The position numbers were made by a program, and so were the translations under genes. A DNA stretch of 64,000 nucleotides from Fibrobacter sp. UWB2 (GTDB lineage: Bacteria > Fibrobacterota > Fibrobacteria > Fibrobacterales > Fibrobacteraceae). A model generated the notes under the pieces. The model worked only from the letters and a program-made list of their open reading frames with translations. It searched no databases and had not been told where the DNA came from. Below are positions 35,145 through 44,099 of the stretch, one piece after another. Each line of letters begins with the position of its first letter. Within the stretch, counting starts at the first letter, position 1. The DNA lies in NCBI RefSeq assembly GCF_002210425.1, contig NZ_MWQK01000002.1:620001-684000 (forward strand). The letters are read 5' to 3'.

Positions 35145-38081
35145 ATGAAAATTTTTGGAATGAGTAAAGCTTTAGTCTTGGGTGTTACAGCCTTATCCGT
35201 AACTTTCCTCGAATCCTGTTCGGATTCTCCGACGCAGACTGAAATGGGTTCGTCCCTTGTCTGCTCATCGTCCGAAAACTGCCGTGATGTTTCTTTGCAG
35301 GATGGTTTTGCTCTGATCAAGTCTTCTGGAAAGTATACGGAACTAGGGACGAATGTCAAGTCCGCTCCGCAAAAAGAACGCCCCCAGATGGATGTCAAGT
35401 TTGCATACGATTTCCAGCTTGGCAAGCACGAAGTCACCTGTGGTGAATTCAACGATGTGATGGGTAAAGATAGCCACCTTAAGTTGGAGTGCTCGAACAA
35501 AAATTTACCTGCCGTCAACGTGACGTTCTACGATGCCGTTCTCTTTGCCAATGCCAAAAGCAAAAAGGCAGGGCTAGATTCGGCCTATAGCTATACTTCT
35601 GCAGAATTCAATAAAAGTGGCAATTGCGTCCTTCTGGAAGGTTTCAAGTTTGATCCGAATGTCGATGCGTTCCGTTTGCCGACCGAAGCCGAATGGGTTT
35701 TTGCGGCAGGGATTTCTTCGAATGCTGAAAACAGCTGGAATGCCGGAAATTCCGATTTCAAGGCTCACGAAGTCTGTGGCAAAAAAGATGAAAACGGACT
35801 TTGCGATTTGTTCGGCAACGTGACGGAATGGGTGAACGACTGGCTTGGGAGTTTCCGCGATACGACAATTACAGATTACGTGGGTGCCACGAATGGTGGT
35901 AGCCTTGGCGAACGCGTCATCAAGGGCGGTAGCTTCAGGAGTGAAACTTCTGCAATTACCCTGTATGCACGTGGCGATGTCTATACGGTTACGGGAGCGA
36001 GTTCTTCGGAATATCTCGGCTTCCGTCTGGCGTATGGCAAAATAAGCAATCCGGTTTGGCTTGATGCTTCGGGCGATGTCGTGGCATCGAACATTTCTAT
36101 TGTGACCTCTTCGAAAAAAATCTCGTCGTTTTTTGGAATTTCACGTTCTAAGCTTGCGTTCCGTAACGATGTGACGGGAAACTTGGCTTATGTTGATTTT
36201 TCAAGGGTTTCTCCAACGGTTGTTGAAATCAAGGATTCGCTCAGTGTTTATCATCCCGATATTTCGCCAAATGGCAAGCGCGTGGCTTTCTGCACGGGGC
36301 AGGAGGGCATTAGCGGTAATTCTGCAATCTACGTCCGCAATTTGGATGCAGACGGGAGCTCACTTGTAAAGCTTGACGTGAAGTCGGCGGCGATTCCGCG
36401 CTGGCGCGTGCTCGAAAATGGCGATACCGTGATTGTGTACGTGACGGATGCTGGCAACAACAAGGACGAATCTACTTTCAAGGCTGCGTCTACATGGCAG
36501 GTGAAGTTTGCAGATGGCAAGTTTGGCGAACCATCCAAACTCTTCGATGGCGCTTATCATGGTGGTATTAGCTCCGATGAAGCGTTGACGGTCTCTGGCG
36601 CTCGCTTGCTCCGCGCCCGTGTTGCCGCAAAGGAATCGACGGTAAAGTCGAAGGCCGAAGATGTTGTCTGGTATGGTAACGAACAGGCTTGCAATGCTTC
36701 GCTCAACAAGACGACCAAGCGTACGCTGTTCCTTGATTTTGGTGACGAAACGGGAATCAAGTTTGTCGGTTCCAAATACCGCACGCATGAACGCTTGCTG
36801 ATTGCCGATAGCGATGGCAAGCTGGTTTCTTCTGTCGGGGCTCCTGCGGGTTATACGTTCGACCATAGCGAATGGGTTCTGAATGACGAAAAAATGGCCG
36901 TTGCCACCCTTACAAATGCTGATGGCGCTCATCAGAAGATTGTTCTTGTGGACACGAAGGATAATTCTGTGACGGATATTGTCGAAGGTGATGAACTTTG
37001 GCATCCGTGTTTCTGGACGCCGTCGGATAAGTCCCAGATTGCATCGGATTGGGACGCTGATAGCGTTGGCCACTACGTGTCTGCGGCAAACCAAACGAAT
37101 TACCTGCTTTCGCACAAGATGTCAATGTTCTGGAACCTGAAGGACTCTGTCGAAGTCGTTGGCCTTGGCAATTCTCACTTGTGGGCAGGTTTTGCGGCTC
37201 CCGAAATGAGCAAGCCTGCAATGAACATGGGCGTTGTGCCGTGTGATATGCACTGCATGCATTACCTCTTTAAAAATTATGTCTTGAACCATTGCCCGAA
37301 GGTGAAATATGTTGTCTTGAGCCTTGATATCGACCTGTGGTACAATATCGACCCGCGTACTGATATCAATGCGGGCATGGGTGGCGCAGCGGGCTTTGTG
37401 TATGACCAAAGTCATGAATTCTACCCGGAAGGCGTCGATGCTAACTTTGTAAAGCTGGTCATGGATAACGCTACGGACGATGCCGGTGAAATCATTGAGG
37501 CGCGTGGTTGGCATGCCGCCACGGAAAATCTCGGCTGGACGGACGAAAATGGTGTTTCCGTCATGAGCGGAGATTCAACCTGGAGCGATTGCCTGTTCAA
37601 CAAGAACCTTGCCAATTGCCTTGTGGATATGGACCAGAATACGTGCCTTTCCAATTACACGATGGATGTGTGCGTGCCGGATACGAACTTGAACATGTGC
37701 CTTGCGAAGTCTGATTTGAACCAGTGCTTGGCTATTTTCTCGGGCGATGTGGACAAGCTCAAGGACTTGGTGCGCTTGGCCAAGGAAAACGACATTACGG
37801 TGATTGGCGTGATGTTCCCGATTAGCCCGTATTACAAGACTACCGGAACTTATGGACGTCACGGTATGCGCCGCAGCCACGCAAAGGCTTTGATCGAAGA
37901 GATTGAAACGTGGGCCGAAGGCAAGTCGAACTTTGTCATCATGAACGAGAATAACTTTGGTGACCACGATTACGCATCCTCTATGGCAAATGATTCTGAC
38001 CATTTGAACAAGGACGGCGCTAAGAAAGTCACGGCTCGCATTGACGAGTTGATAAAGTCGCTGGAAGCCAAGTCCAAGTAA
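35145..38081 (+). CDS. Lipoprotein, FGE-fold + propeller + SGNH-like, paralog 4, with period-9 cysteine insert
   Basis: The lipobox Cys is residue 25 (FLESC). GKHEVTCGEFNDV, FRLPTEAEWVFAA, CDLFGNVTEWVNDWL and GGSFRSETSAI define the FGE-fold; YHPDISPNGKRVAFCTG begins the propeller. The SGNH-like block differs: GNSHLWAG (about 673) replaces GSSR, while DSDHLN (about 951) is kept. Residues 816-861 are an insert with Cys at 816, 825, 834, 843, 852 and 861, exactly nine apart, with units like CLAKSDLNQ. At 978 residues it is the longest paralog. AAGGA precedes the ATG, and the 63-base gap may hold its own promoter. Confidence 0.8.
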   Translation: MKIFGMSKALVLGVTALSVTFLESCSDSPTQTEMGSSLVCSSSENCRDVSLQDGFALIKSSGKYTELGTNVKSAPQKERPQMDVKFAYDFQLGKHEVTCGEFNDVMGKDSHLKLECSNKNLPAVNVTFYDAVLFANAKSKKAGLDSAYSYTSAEFNKSGNCVLLEGFKFDPNVDAFRLPTEAEWVFAAGISSNAENSWNAGNSDFKAHEVCGKKDENGLCDLFGNVTEWVNDWLGSFRDTTITDYVGATNGGSLGERVIKGGSFRSETSAITLYARGDVYTVTGASSSEYLGFRLAYGKISNPVWLDASGDVVASNISIVTSSKKISSFFGISRSKLAFRNDVTGNLAYVDFSRVSPTVVEIKDSLSVYHPDISPNGKRVAFCTGQEGISGNSAIYVRNLDADGSSLVKLDVKSAAIPRWRVLENGDTVIVYVTDAGNNKDESTFKAASTWQVKFADGKFGEPSKLFDGAYHGGISSDEALTVSGARLLRARVAAKESTVKSKAEDVVWYGNEQACNASLNKTTKRTLFLDFGDETGIKFVGSKYRTHERLLIADSDGKLVSSVGAPAGYTFDHSEWVLNDEKMAVATLTNADGAHQKIVLVDTKDNSVTDIVEGDELWHPCFWTPSDKSQIASDWDADSVGHYVSAANQTNYLLSHKMSMFWNLKDSVEVVGLGNSHLWAGFAAPEMSKPAMNMGVVPCDMHCMHYLFKNYVLNHCPKVKYVVLSLDIDLWYNIDPRTDINAGMGGAAGFVYDQSHEFYPEGVDANFVKLVMDNATDDAGEIIEARGWHAATENLGWTDENGVSVMSGDSTWSDCLFNKNLANCLVDMDQNTCLSNYTMDVCVPDTNLNMCLAKSDLNQCLAIFSGDVDKLKDLVRLAKENDITVIGVMFPISPYYKTTGTYGRHGMRRSHAKALIEEIETWAEGKSNFVIMNENNFGDHDYASSMANDSDHLNKDGAKKVTARIDELIKSLEAKSK

Positions 38082-38100
38082 ATTCTAGAGCAGGTCGTTT

Positions 38101-39894
38101 ATGTTTTTGCCTCTGATATTGATCCCTATCGCGGTTGCGCTCTTTGCGATTTTTCCGCTGACAGATACCGATATCTGGTGGCATTTAGCGTGTGCGCGTG
38201 AATGGGTGACGACATGGACTCCTGTGCGCGAGCCTGTCGTGAACGTGCATCAGTATTTTCAACAGACTGTAGCGCTTGTTTATGATATTGGTGGCGCTCC
38301 GCTGTTGGTCGCGTTTAAGGCTATCCTTTGGGGCATTGTCTTTGTGCTGTTCTTGTTGCCCTCGATGCTCTCCCCAAATTTGAATAACGAAAACGCCGTT
38401 GATTCTCGTGGCGATATTTCTCCGGTAACGTTTGCGGGGATTGCGGTCCTTCTCTTTATTTTCCGCTACCAATTTGAAATGCGTCCAGTGCTTTTAAGCA
38501 TGCTGTTCCTCGGCATTTATTGGAACGTGTTGCCTTGGCTCTTTTTCGGTTGGCGCGAACGTAATGTGGAGCGTAGCTCGATATCCAAGAAATTTCATCA
38601 TGTGCTGCACCTGACGTTCCATGATGTGACGAAACTGTTTAAGTTTCTAGGTGTGCTTCTAATCCTTTTTATCCAGTGGATTTGGTGCAAATGCCAGGGG
38701 CTGTATATTCTGGGATTGGTCTTGGCATTTGGCTTTTTCTCGTACAGTCTCTGGTTCCGGCGTTGGGTGCGATTCGGAAAGGTAAGGCAATGGAATGGGG
38801 TACGAATCCCGCTTAGGACGATTGCATGGCAGATTCTCTTTGTGATTCTCCTTTTTGCAATGCCGTTCTTCCACCATGATGGTTTGGACTTGCTTCCTTA
38901 TCCGTTTGAGTTGCTGGATCGTTTGCTTGGCCTTTCTCCTTCGGCAATTATTTTTTCGAATGAAATTGCGGAGAACCGTTCGCCGATTACGCTTTTGCTA
39001 AACGGTGAAAATGTGTTGCAGTCCGCCTTGATGCTTGTGCTTTGTGTGGCTGGGATTGTTCTTGCTGCGGTCCGTTGGTATTTGCAACCTTCGCCTGACG
39101 CTTCGTGGCAATTGTCGTGGCAGACGAATGAACGTGTCGAGGCTATTTTTAATCGCAGGATGCTCCCGTCCTGGCTATTTATCACTGCGATTCTCGCTCT
39201 TGTTGCCGAACGCAACTTTGTTCTGTTTTTGCCGATTTTTGTGGCCATTGTTGTGCATTTTTCGATGCGGCCGTCGAGTTCAAACGTGAAACTCAAGAAT
39301 ACAAAATTGAAAATCAAAAATACAAGTATAAAGCTCAAGAACCGTCTTGCTGAAAAGTCGCGAAAGCTTGGCTCTAAGCTAAAGCTTAAAGGGAAACTGG
39401 CTCAAAAAACGCGCAATTTGAGCCATACGTTGAGCCCGCTTTTGACGTCGGAATTTTTGCTTGCGGCTGTTGTTTTGGCTTTTGTATTTGGACACTGGAG
39501 CAAGTCGCTTTCGGCTTACGATTCTATGGTGGCCTACCAGCGTGTGCCTGTGGGGGCCGCGCATTGGATGATGGAAAATCCGCATCCGGGCAGGTTGTTT
39601 AACGATGACCGTGCGGGAGGCTATTTGGCTTTTATGAACCCGCTCGATTCGATATACATCGATGGGCGTTTTATCTTGAAAACGGCAGATTTCTTTGAAC
39701 GTTATCTGGCCTATGCGAATATGCCTCGGCTCTTTTTGGTGGATGCCGATTCGCAGGATATCGACCGTGTTGTGCTCCCGCTTCGCTATTATGCAAGGTG
39801 GGATAAATTGCTTGCAACGCTTGATTCTAGCGAAAAATGGCACGTTGCGTACCGCGACTCCCTTTTTGTCGTGATGGACCGCACATTGCGCTAA
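38101..39894 (+). CDS. Polytopic GT-C-like membrane protein
   Basis: The 597 residues hold about ten hydrophobic segments. The N-terminal TDTDIWWHLACAREW and the C-terminal HPGRLFNDDRAGGYLAF ... IYIDGRFI are landmarks of large membrane proteins related to GT-C/PMT-type glycosyltransferases. The acidic TDTD loop after the first helix is where such enzymes bind metal or lipid-linked sugar. Between the last two helices lies a cytosolic-type Lys-rich stretch with repeated KLKN and KIKN units (about residues 395-440). It starts 19 bases after paralog 4, so it is probably co-transcribed. A role in glycan assembly is inferred. Confidence 0.65.
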   Translation: MFLPLILIPIAVALFAIFPLTDTDIWWHLACAREWVTTWTPVREPVVNVHQYFQQTVALVYDIGGAPLLVAFKAILWGIVFVLFLLPSMLSPNLNNENAVDSRGDISPVTFAGIAVLLFIFRYQFEMRPVLLSMLFLGIYWNVLPWLFFGWRERNVERSSISKKFHHVLHLTFHDVTKLFKFLGVLLILFIQWIWCKCQGLYILGLVLAFGFFSYSLWFRRWVRFGKVRQWNGVRIPLRTIAWQILFVILLFAMPFFHHDGLDLLPYPFELLDRLLGLSPSAIIFSNEIAENRSPITLLLNGENVLQSALMLVLCVAGIVLAAVRWYLQPSPDASWQLSWQTNERVEAIFNRRMLPSWLFITAILALVAERNFVLFLPIFVAIVVHFSMRPSSSNVKLKNTKLKIKNTSIKLKNRLAEKSRKLGSKLKLKGKLAQKTRNLSHTLSPLLTSEFLLAAVVLAFVFGHWSKSLSAYDSMVAYQRVPVGAAHWMMENPHPGRLFNDDRAGGYLAFMNPLDSIYIDGRFILKTADFFERYLAYANMPRLFLVDADSQDIDRVVLPLRYYARWDKLLATLDSSEKWHVAYRDSLFVVMDRTLR

Positions 39895-39901
39895 ATCGTA
39901 A

Positions 39902-39925
39902 GACTAAAAAAATTTAAATTTAGTC
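39902..39925. promoter_or_regulatory. A/T-rich inverted repeat before the GH8 gene
   Basis: GACTAAA (39902-39908) and TTTAGTC (39919-39925) are exact reverse complements ten A/T bases apart, between the membrane-protein stop and the cellulase start. It may be a weak terminator or an operator. Confidence 0.35.
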
Positions 39926-39982
39926 GCTAATAATTTATTTTTAGATAGATTTAACGGCCCTGTGTGGGCATTGGAGTTGTGT

Positions 39983-41431
39983 ATGAATCGTTTGGTGAAA
40001 ATGGGTCTTGCCGGCCTGTTCGCTTTTGGACTTGCCCAGGCTAAGGTGAACTTCCCGTTCCCGCAAATGTCCGATTACGGTGGAAATGCGACGCTTTTGA
40101 GCGACAAGGCCAAGGCTTCCGAAGAATTGAAGTCCCAGTTTGCTTACTGGATGAAGGCCATGTACAACGAACAGGGCGATGTTGCCGGTGTTCGTTCCGA
40201 TCCGGGTTCCGATACGTATTTCTCGGAAGGTGTCGGCTACGGCATGCTCCTGATGGTCTACTTTAGTGACAATACGACGAGCTATCAGCCGCAATTCGAC
40301 AAAATTTGGAACTTCTACAAGAAGATGATGAACGAAAACGGCTTCATGATTTGGAAGGTCGGTAACCTTTCTCAGTCGTGGGATGCCGGTAACGGTGCCG
40401 CTCTCGATGGCGATATCGATGCTGCCGCCGCTCTCGTGATGGCTTACTACCAGTTTGGCGATGAAAAGTACAAGGAAGACGCCAAGAAGCTCATCCAGTC
40501 CATGAAAAAGTCCGAATTCGAATCGAACGGCTTGCATTTGCCGGGCGACAAGTGGGGCGATGCGGGTTACAACCGCAAGAATCCGGGTTACTTTGATCCG
40601 GCCTACATGCCTGTCTTTGCCATGATCGATACCGAAAATGCTGAATTCTGGAGCAAAACCGCTTACGAAGCCAACATGAGCCTTTACGAAGCAAGTGCTT
40701 CTGACGCTCCGTCGACGGGCCTCATTGATGACTGGACCGACAAGAACGGCAAGAGCGAAGACGACTATTACAGCTACGACGCTTCTCGCGCTCCGTGGCG
40801 TAATGCGAAGGCCGTCTGCTGGCATGGCGATCAGCGCGCACTCGCACTCGACAAGAAAATGGCTGAATTTGTCTCTACCGTCAGTGCTGCAAGTATGAGT
40901 GGCCCTGTGATGAGAAAGTCCGGTAGCCTCGGTAACGATCACAACAGCACGTTCGTGACCTCTCTCATGACTTCGCTTATCTCTGATGCAAAGTACCAGG
41001 CTAAACTTGATGAATACTGGAAAGAGGCGGTTGCTCTCGGTGACGAAAACTACTTCAACCAGTCTCTCAAGCTTTTGAATGGTTTGCTCGTTTCGGGTAA
41101 CATGCCGAACCTCGCCGCAGCTACTCCGACTCAGCCGACTTCTTCGAGCTCTGTGACTCCGGAGTCTAGCTCCAGCGATGCTACGATTGCCTTGCCGACT
41201 CTTGCAACGAAATCTCCGAAGATGACCCTTTCTGGCAGGACTCTCCAGATTGCCGCCAATGGCAATGTCCGCGTAGATTTGATTTCTATGACGGGTAGCG
41301 TGTTGAAGTCTTTCGACAATCATGCCAATGGTTCTTTGAATGTTTCGCTGAAGTCTGTCCCGAACGGTCTCTATGTCGTTCGCGTGAAAAATGCTGGCGT
41401 CACGAGCCTCAAGAAAATCAAACTCGACTAA
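39983..41431 (+). CDS. Secreted endoglucanase, GH8, with C-terminal sorting-type domain
   Basis: The start at 39983 has a GGAG site; a longer frame upstream adds no plausible leader. A signal peptide (to about residue 20, AQA) precedes the GH8 barrel with YFSEGVGYGM (general-acid Glu82) and ALDGDIDAAAAL (Asp142-146), then the DDYYSYDASRAPWR region. A Ser-rich linker (SSSSVTPESSSSD) and a C-terminal domain (VDLISMTGSVLK ... VPNGLYVVRVK) follow. It should cut beta-1,4-glucan outside the cell. It lies next to the Ser-rich modular protein, which is consistent with a cellulose-related neighbourhood. Confidence 0.92.
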   Translation: MNRLVKMGLAGLFAFGLAQAKVNFPFPQMSDYGGNATLLSDKAKASEELKSQFAYWMKAMYNEQGDVAGVRSDPGSDTYFSEGVGYGMLLMVYFSDNTTSYQPQFDKIWNFYKKMMNENGFMIWKVGNLSQSWDAGNGAALDGDIDAAAALVMAYYQFGDEKYKEDAKKLIQSMKKSEFESNGLHLPGDKWGDAGYNRKNPGYFDPAYMPVFAMIDTENAEFWSKTAYEANMSLYEASASDAPSTGLIDDWTDKNGKSEDDYYSYDASRAPWRNAKAVCWHGDQRALALDKKMAEFVSTVSAASMSGPVMRKSGSLGNDHNSTFVTSLMTSLISDAKYQAKLDEYWKEAVALGDENYFNQSLKLLNGLLVSGNMPNLAAATPTQPTSSSSVTPESSSSDATIALPTLATKSPKMTLSGRTLQIAANGNVRVDLISMTGSVLKSFDNHANGSLNVSLKSVPNGLYVVRVKNAGVTSLKKIKLD

Positions 41432-41473
41432 AAGCTAAAACAGCGAAGCCCGCTTCTGCGGAAAAACTTTAAA

Positions 41474-41506
41474 AGTCCGGGAATTGTGAATTCTCGGGCT
41501 TTCTTG
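41474..41506 (+). terminator. Terminator after the GH8 gene
   Basis: CCGGGAATT-GTG-AATTCTCGG forms a 9-bp stem with one mispair or wobble, followed by GCTTTCTTGTTTT. Confidence 0.65.
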
Positions 41507-41835
41507 TTTTACGTTGTCATCCCCGCGAAGGCGGGGATCTCCTTTTATTGTTTAGTGTTAAGACGAATTAATGCGGTTTTTAACGAACTAATTTGAACAA
41601 TCTTTATGTGTAAATATTTGTTTGCTTTTTTGCGTATAATTGATGACAACTAAACGAAATTTGCTACTGTCAAATGGTAAAAATAAAATTACAAAATATG
41701 TGATATTGCTCAAATTTTAAAAATTTAAGCGTTTTATCCATAATATATATAATTTTTGTATGTTTGAAATTATTTTGTATGATTCATTTACTAAATTTGT
41801 ACGACCTTAAAAATAAACTAAAAAAGGTCATATAA
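41507..41835. other. Long A/T-rich intergenic leader
   Basis: After a REP-like palindrome (41516-41542, CCCCGC-GAAG-GCGGGG) about 290 bases of very A/T-rich DNA precede the Ser-rich gene. TATAAT at 41635-41640 is one of several promoter-like hexamers, but no matching -35 at the right distance was found. No open frame of coding character was seen. It probably holds the promoter and a long 5' leader. Confidence 0.5.
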
Positions 41836-44067
41836 ATGAAAACAACCAAAATAACAACCCTCGTCTTGGGCGTAGCCTCTGCAATGGCTTTTGCTCAGGA
41901 TGGCTCTGCCTGCATTCCGTTTGTCAACGGTTCTGGTGATTATGACAAGCATTGTTATAATTCCGGCCTCCTCGAAATGGAAGAAGGCAAGTGCTACACC
42001 TTCAATCCGGATCGCATTGATGCAAATCCTGTTCCGCAGTGGGTCAATAACATTGCCTCTCAGAGCTGGTGGTGGATTGAAACTCCTTGCATCGAAGAAG
42101 TTTCTAGCTCCAGTGTAGAACCGGAATCTTCTAGCTCCAGCGAAGAATCTTCCAGCTCTGTTGAAGAATCTAGCTCTAGCGAAGAACCGCTCTCCAGCTC
42201 TAGTGAAGAACCGGTTTCTAGCTCCAGCGAAGAACCGGAATCTTCTAGCTCTGAAGAAGTCTCCAGCTCTAGCGAAGAACCGGCCTCCAGCTCCAGCGAA
42301 ATCATCGTTGCTTCTAAGTGCGAAGAATTCGTTCGCGGCTCTGGCAACTACACGACGGACAAGTGCTACAACGCTGGCCTTGCAGACATGGAAGAAGGCA
42401 AGTGCTACAAGTTGAAGGACGATCGCGCTAATGACGTTAAGGGTCAGCAGTGGATCAACGACCGCGCCAACGATAGTTGGTGGTGGGAAGAAACTTCCTG
42501 CGGTGAAGTTGTTGAATCCAGCTCCAGCGAAGAATCTTCTAGCTCTGAAGAAGTCTCTAGCTCTAGCGAAGAATCTTCCAGCTCTGAAGAATCTAGCTCC
42601 AGCGAAGAATCTTCCAGCTCCGAAGAATCCAGCTCCAGCGAAGAATCTTCTAGCTCCGAAGAAGTTTCTAGCTCCAGCGAAGAATCCTCCAGCTCTGTTG
42701 AAGAATCTAGCTCTAGCCAGGAAGTCGTTCTCGTCGAACGTTGCATTAAGTACAACAAGAAGATCACTGCTGAAAATGTAGCTGATCATTGCTATAACAA
42801 GGGCTTGTCTAAGATGGAACCGGAAACTTGCTATGCCATTAATCCGGAATTAAGTCCTTATGAAGGATATAGCACGAATGTTACCAAGACTAAGAAAGTT
42901 GGAAAGAAAAAGATTAATTGGTGGCTCGAAACTCCGTGCTACGAAGAAATCATCGTCTCTAGCTCTAGCGTCGAAGAATCTTCTAGCTCTGTCGAAGAAT
43001 CTAGCTCCAGTGTTGAAGAATCTTCTAGCTCTGTCGAAGAATCCTCCAGCTCTGAAGAAGTTTCTAGCTCCAGCGAAGAAGAATCCTCCAGCTCTGTTGA
43101 AGAATCCAGCTCCAGCGAAGAAGAATCCTCCAGCTCTGTTGAAGAATCTAGCTCCAGCGAAGTTGTCGTTTCCAAGTGCGAAGAATTCGTTCGCGGTGCA
43201 GGCAACTACACGACGGACAAGTGCTACAACGCTGGCCTTGCCGACATGGAAGAAGGCAAGTGCTACAAGTTGAAGGACGACCGCGCTAACGACGTTAAGG
43301 GTCAGCAGTGGATCAACGACCGCGCCAACGATAGCTGGTGGTGGGAAGAAACGGAATGCGGCGAAGTCGTCGTTTCCAGCTCTAGCGAAGAATCCTCTAG
43401 CTCCGAAGAAGTCTCTAGCTCCAGCGAAGAATCCTCCAGCTCCGAAGAAGTCTCCAGCTCCAGCGAAGAATCTTCTAGCTCTGAAGAATCCAGCTCTAGC
43501 GAAGAATCCTCTAGCTCTTCTGAACCGGAATCCAGCTCTAGCGAAATCGTCGTCACCAAGTGCGTCGAATTCGTGAACGGCTCTGGTGATTACAATGGCA
43601 AGTGCTTCAACGCTGGTCTCAATGAAATGGCTGAAGGCAAGTGCTATGCTCTGAACCCGGATCGTGGCCAGGTTAATGACATTTGGATCAACAACCGTGC
43701 TGTTGATACCTACTGGTGGTCCGAAGTTTCTTGCGCAGACGAACCGGAAATTATTATTCTCAAGGAACCGGTTCCGGAACCGAAGAAGGTTATCGGTCGC
43801 GACAATGGCACGACCGCTCTCGCCACGGCTGTTGAAGCCAAGGCTAGCATGGCTGTTGCCAACAACATGTTGAGCATCGCAACGACCTCCAACGGCACGA
43901 AGTCCGTGAAGATCTTTAGCGTTCGCGGCGACATGCTCCTCTCTGAAACATTCTCCGGTGCTGCAAAGACCGTTGACATGGCTCAGTTTGCTGGCAAGGG
44001 CGCTGTGATTGTTCGCCTCGTTGAAGGCCGCAAGGTCCTCGCTACGAAGCGCATTGCAGTCCGCTAA
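41836..44067 (+). CDS. Secreted Ser-rich modular protein with five Cys4/WWW modules
   Basis: A signal peptide (to about residue 21) is followed by five modules of about 60 residues near 26-89, 162-223, 302-369, 448-508 and 576-633. Each has four cysteines in the order C..C..C..C, a MEEGKCY-type centre and an aromatic WWW or YWW run before the last Cys. Linkers are Ser/Glu (SSSSEESSSS). A C-terminal domain (VKIFSVRGDMLLSE ... RIAVR) resembles those on the pectate lyase and GH8. Modules 2 and 4 are nearly identical in DNA. The aromatic clusters suggest carbohydrate binding or adhesion, which is inferred. AAAGG precedes the ATG, and a strong terminator follows. Confidence 0.85.
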   Translation: MKTTKITTLVLGVASAMAFAQDGSACIPFVNGSGDYDKHCYNSGLLEMEEGKCYTFNPDRIDANPVPQWVNNIASQSWWWIETPCIEEVSSSSVEPESSSSSEESSSSVEESSSSEEPLSSSSEEPVSSSSEEPESSSSEEVSSSSEEPASSSSEIIVASKCEEFVRGSGNYTTDKCYNAGLADMEEGKCYKLKDDRANDVKGQQWINDRANDSWWWEETSCGEVVESSSSEESSSSEEVSSSSEESSSSEESSSSEESSSSEESSSSEESSSSEEVSSSSEESSSSVEESSSSQEVVLVERCIKYNKKITAENVADHCYNKGLSKMEPETCYAINPELSPYEGYSTNVTKTKKVGKKKINWWLETPCYEEIIVSSSSVEESSSSVEESSSSVEESSSSVEESSSSEEVSSSSEEESSSSVEESSSSEEESSSSVEESSSSEVVVSKCEEFVRGAGNYTTDKCYNAGLADMEEGKCYKLKDDRANDVKGQQWINDRANDSWWWEETECGEVVVSSSSEESSSSEEVSSSSEESSSSEEVSSSSEESSSSEESSSSEESSSSSEPESSSSEIVVTKCVEFVNGSGDYNGKCFNAGLNEMAEGKCYALNPDRGQVNDIWINNRAVDTYWWSEVSCADEPEIIILKEPVPEPKKVIGRDNGTTALATAVEAKASMAVANNMLSIATTSNGTKSVKIFSVRGDMLLSETFSGAAKTVDMAQFAGKGAVIVRLVEGRKVLATKRIAVR

Positions 44068-44099
44068 TTCGCTAACGATTTAATGTCAAAGTGAAAAAG

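Noticed and set aside
42110-43550. CRISPR-like regular repeats
   Set aside because: The short repeats are codons of the Ser/Glu linkers, of variable spacing and in frame throughout; there are no spacers of constant length.
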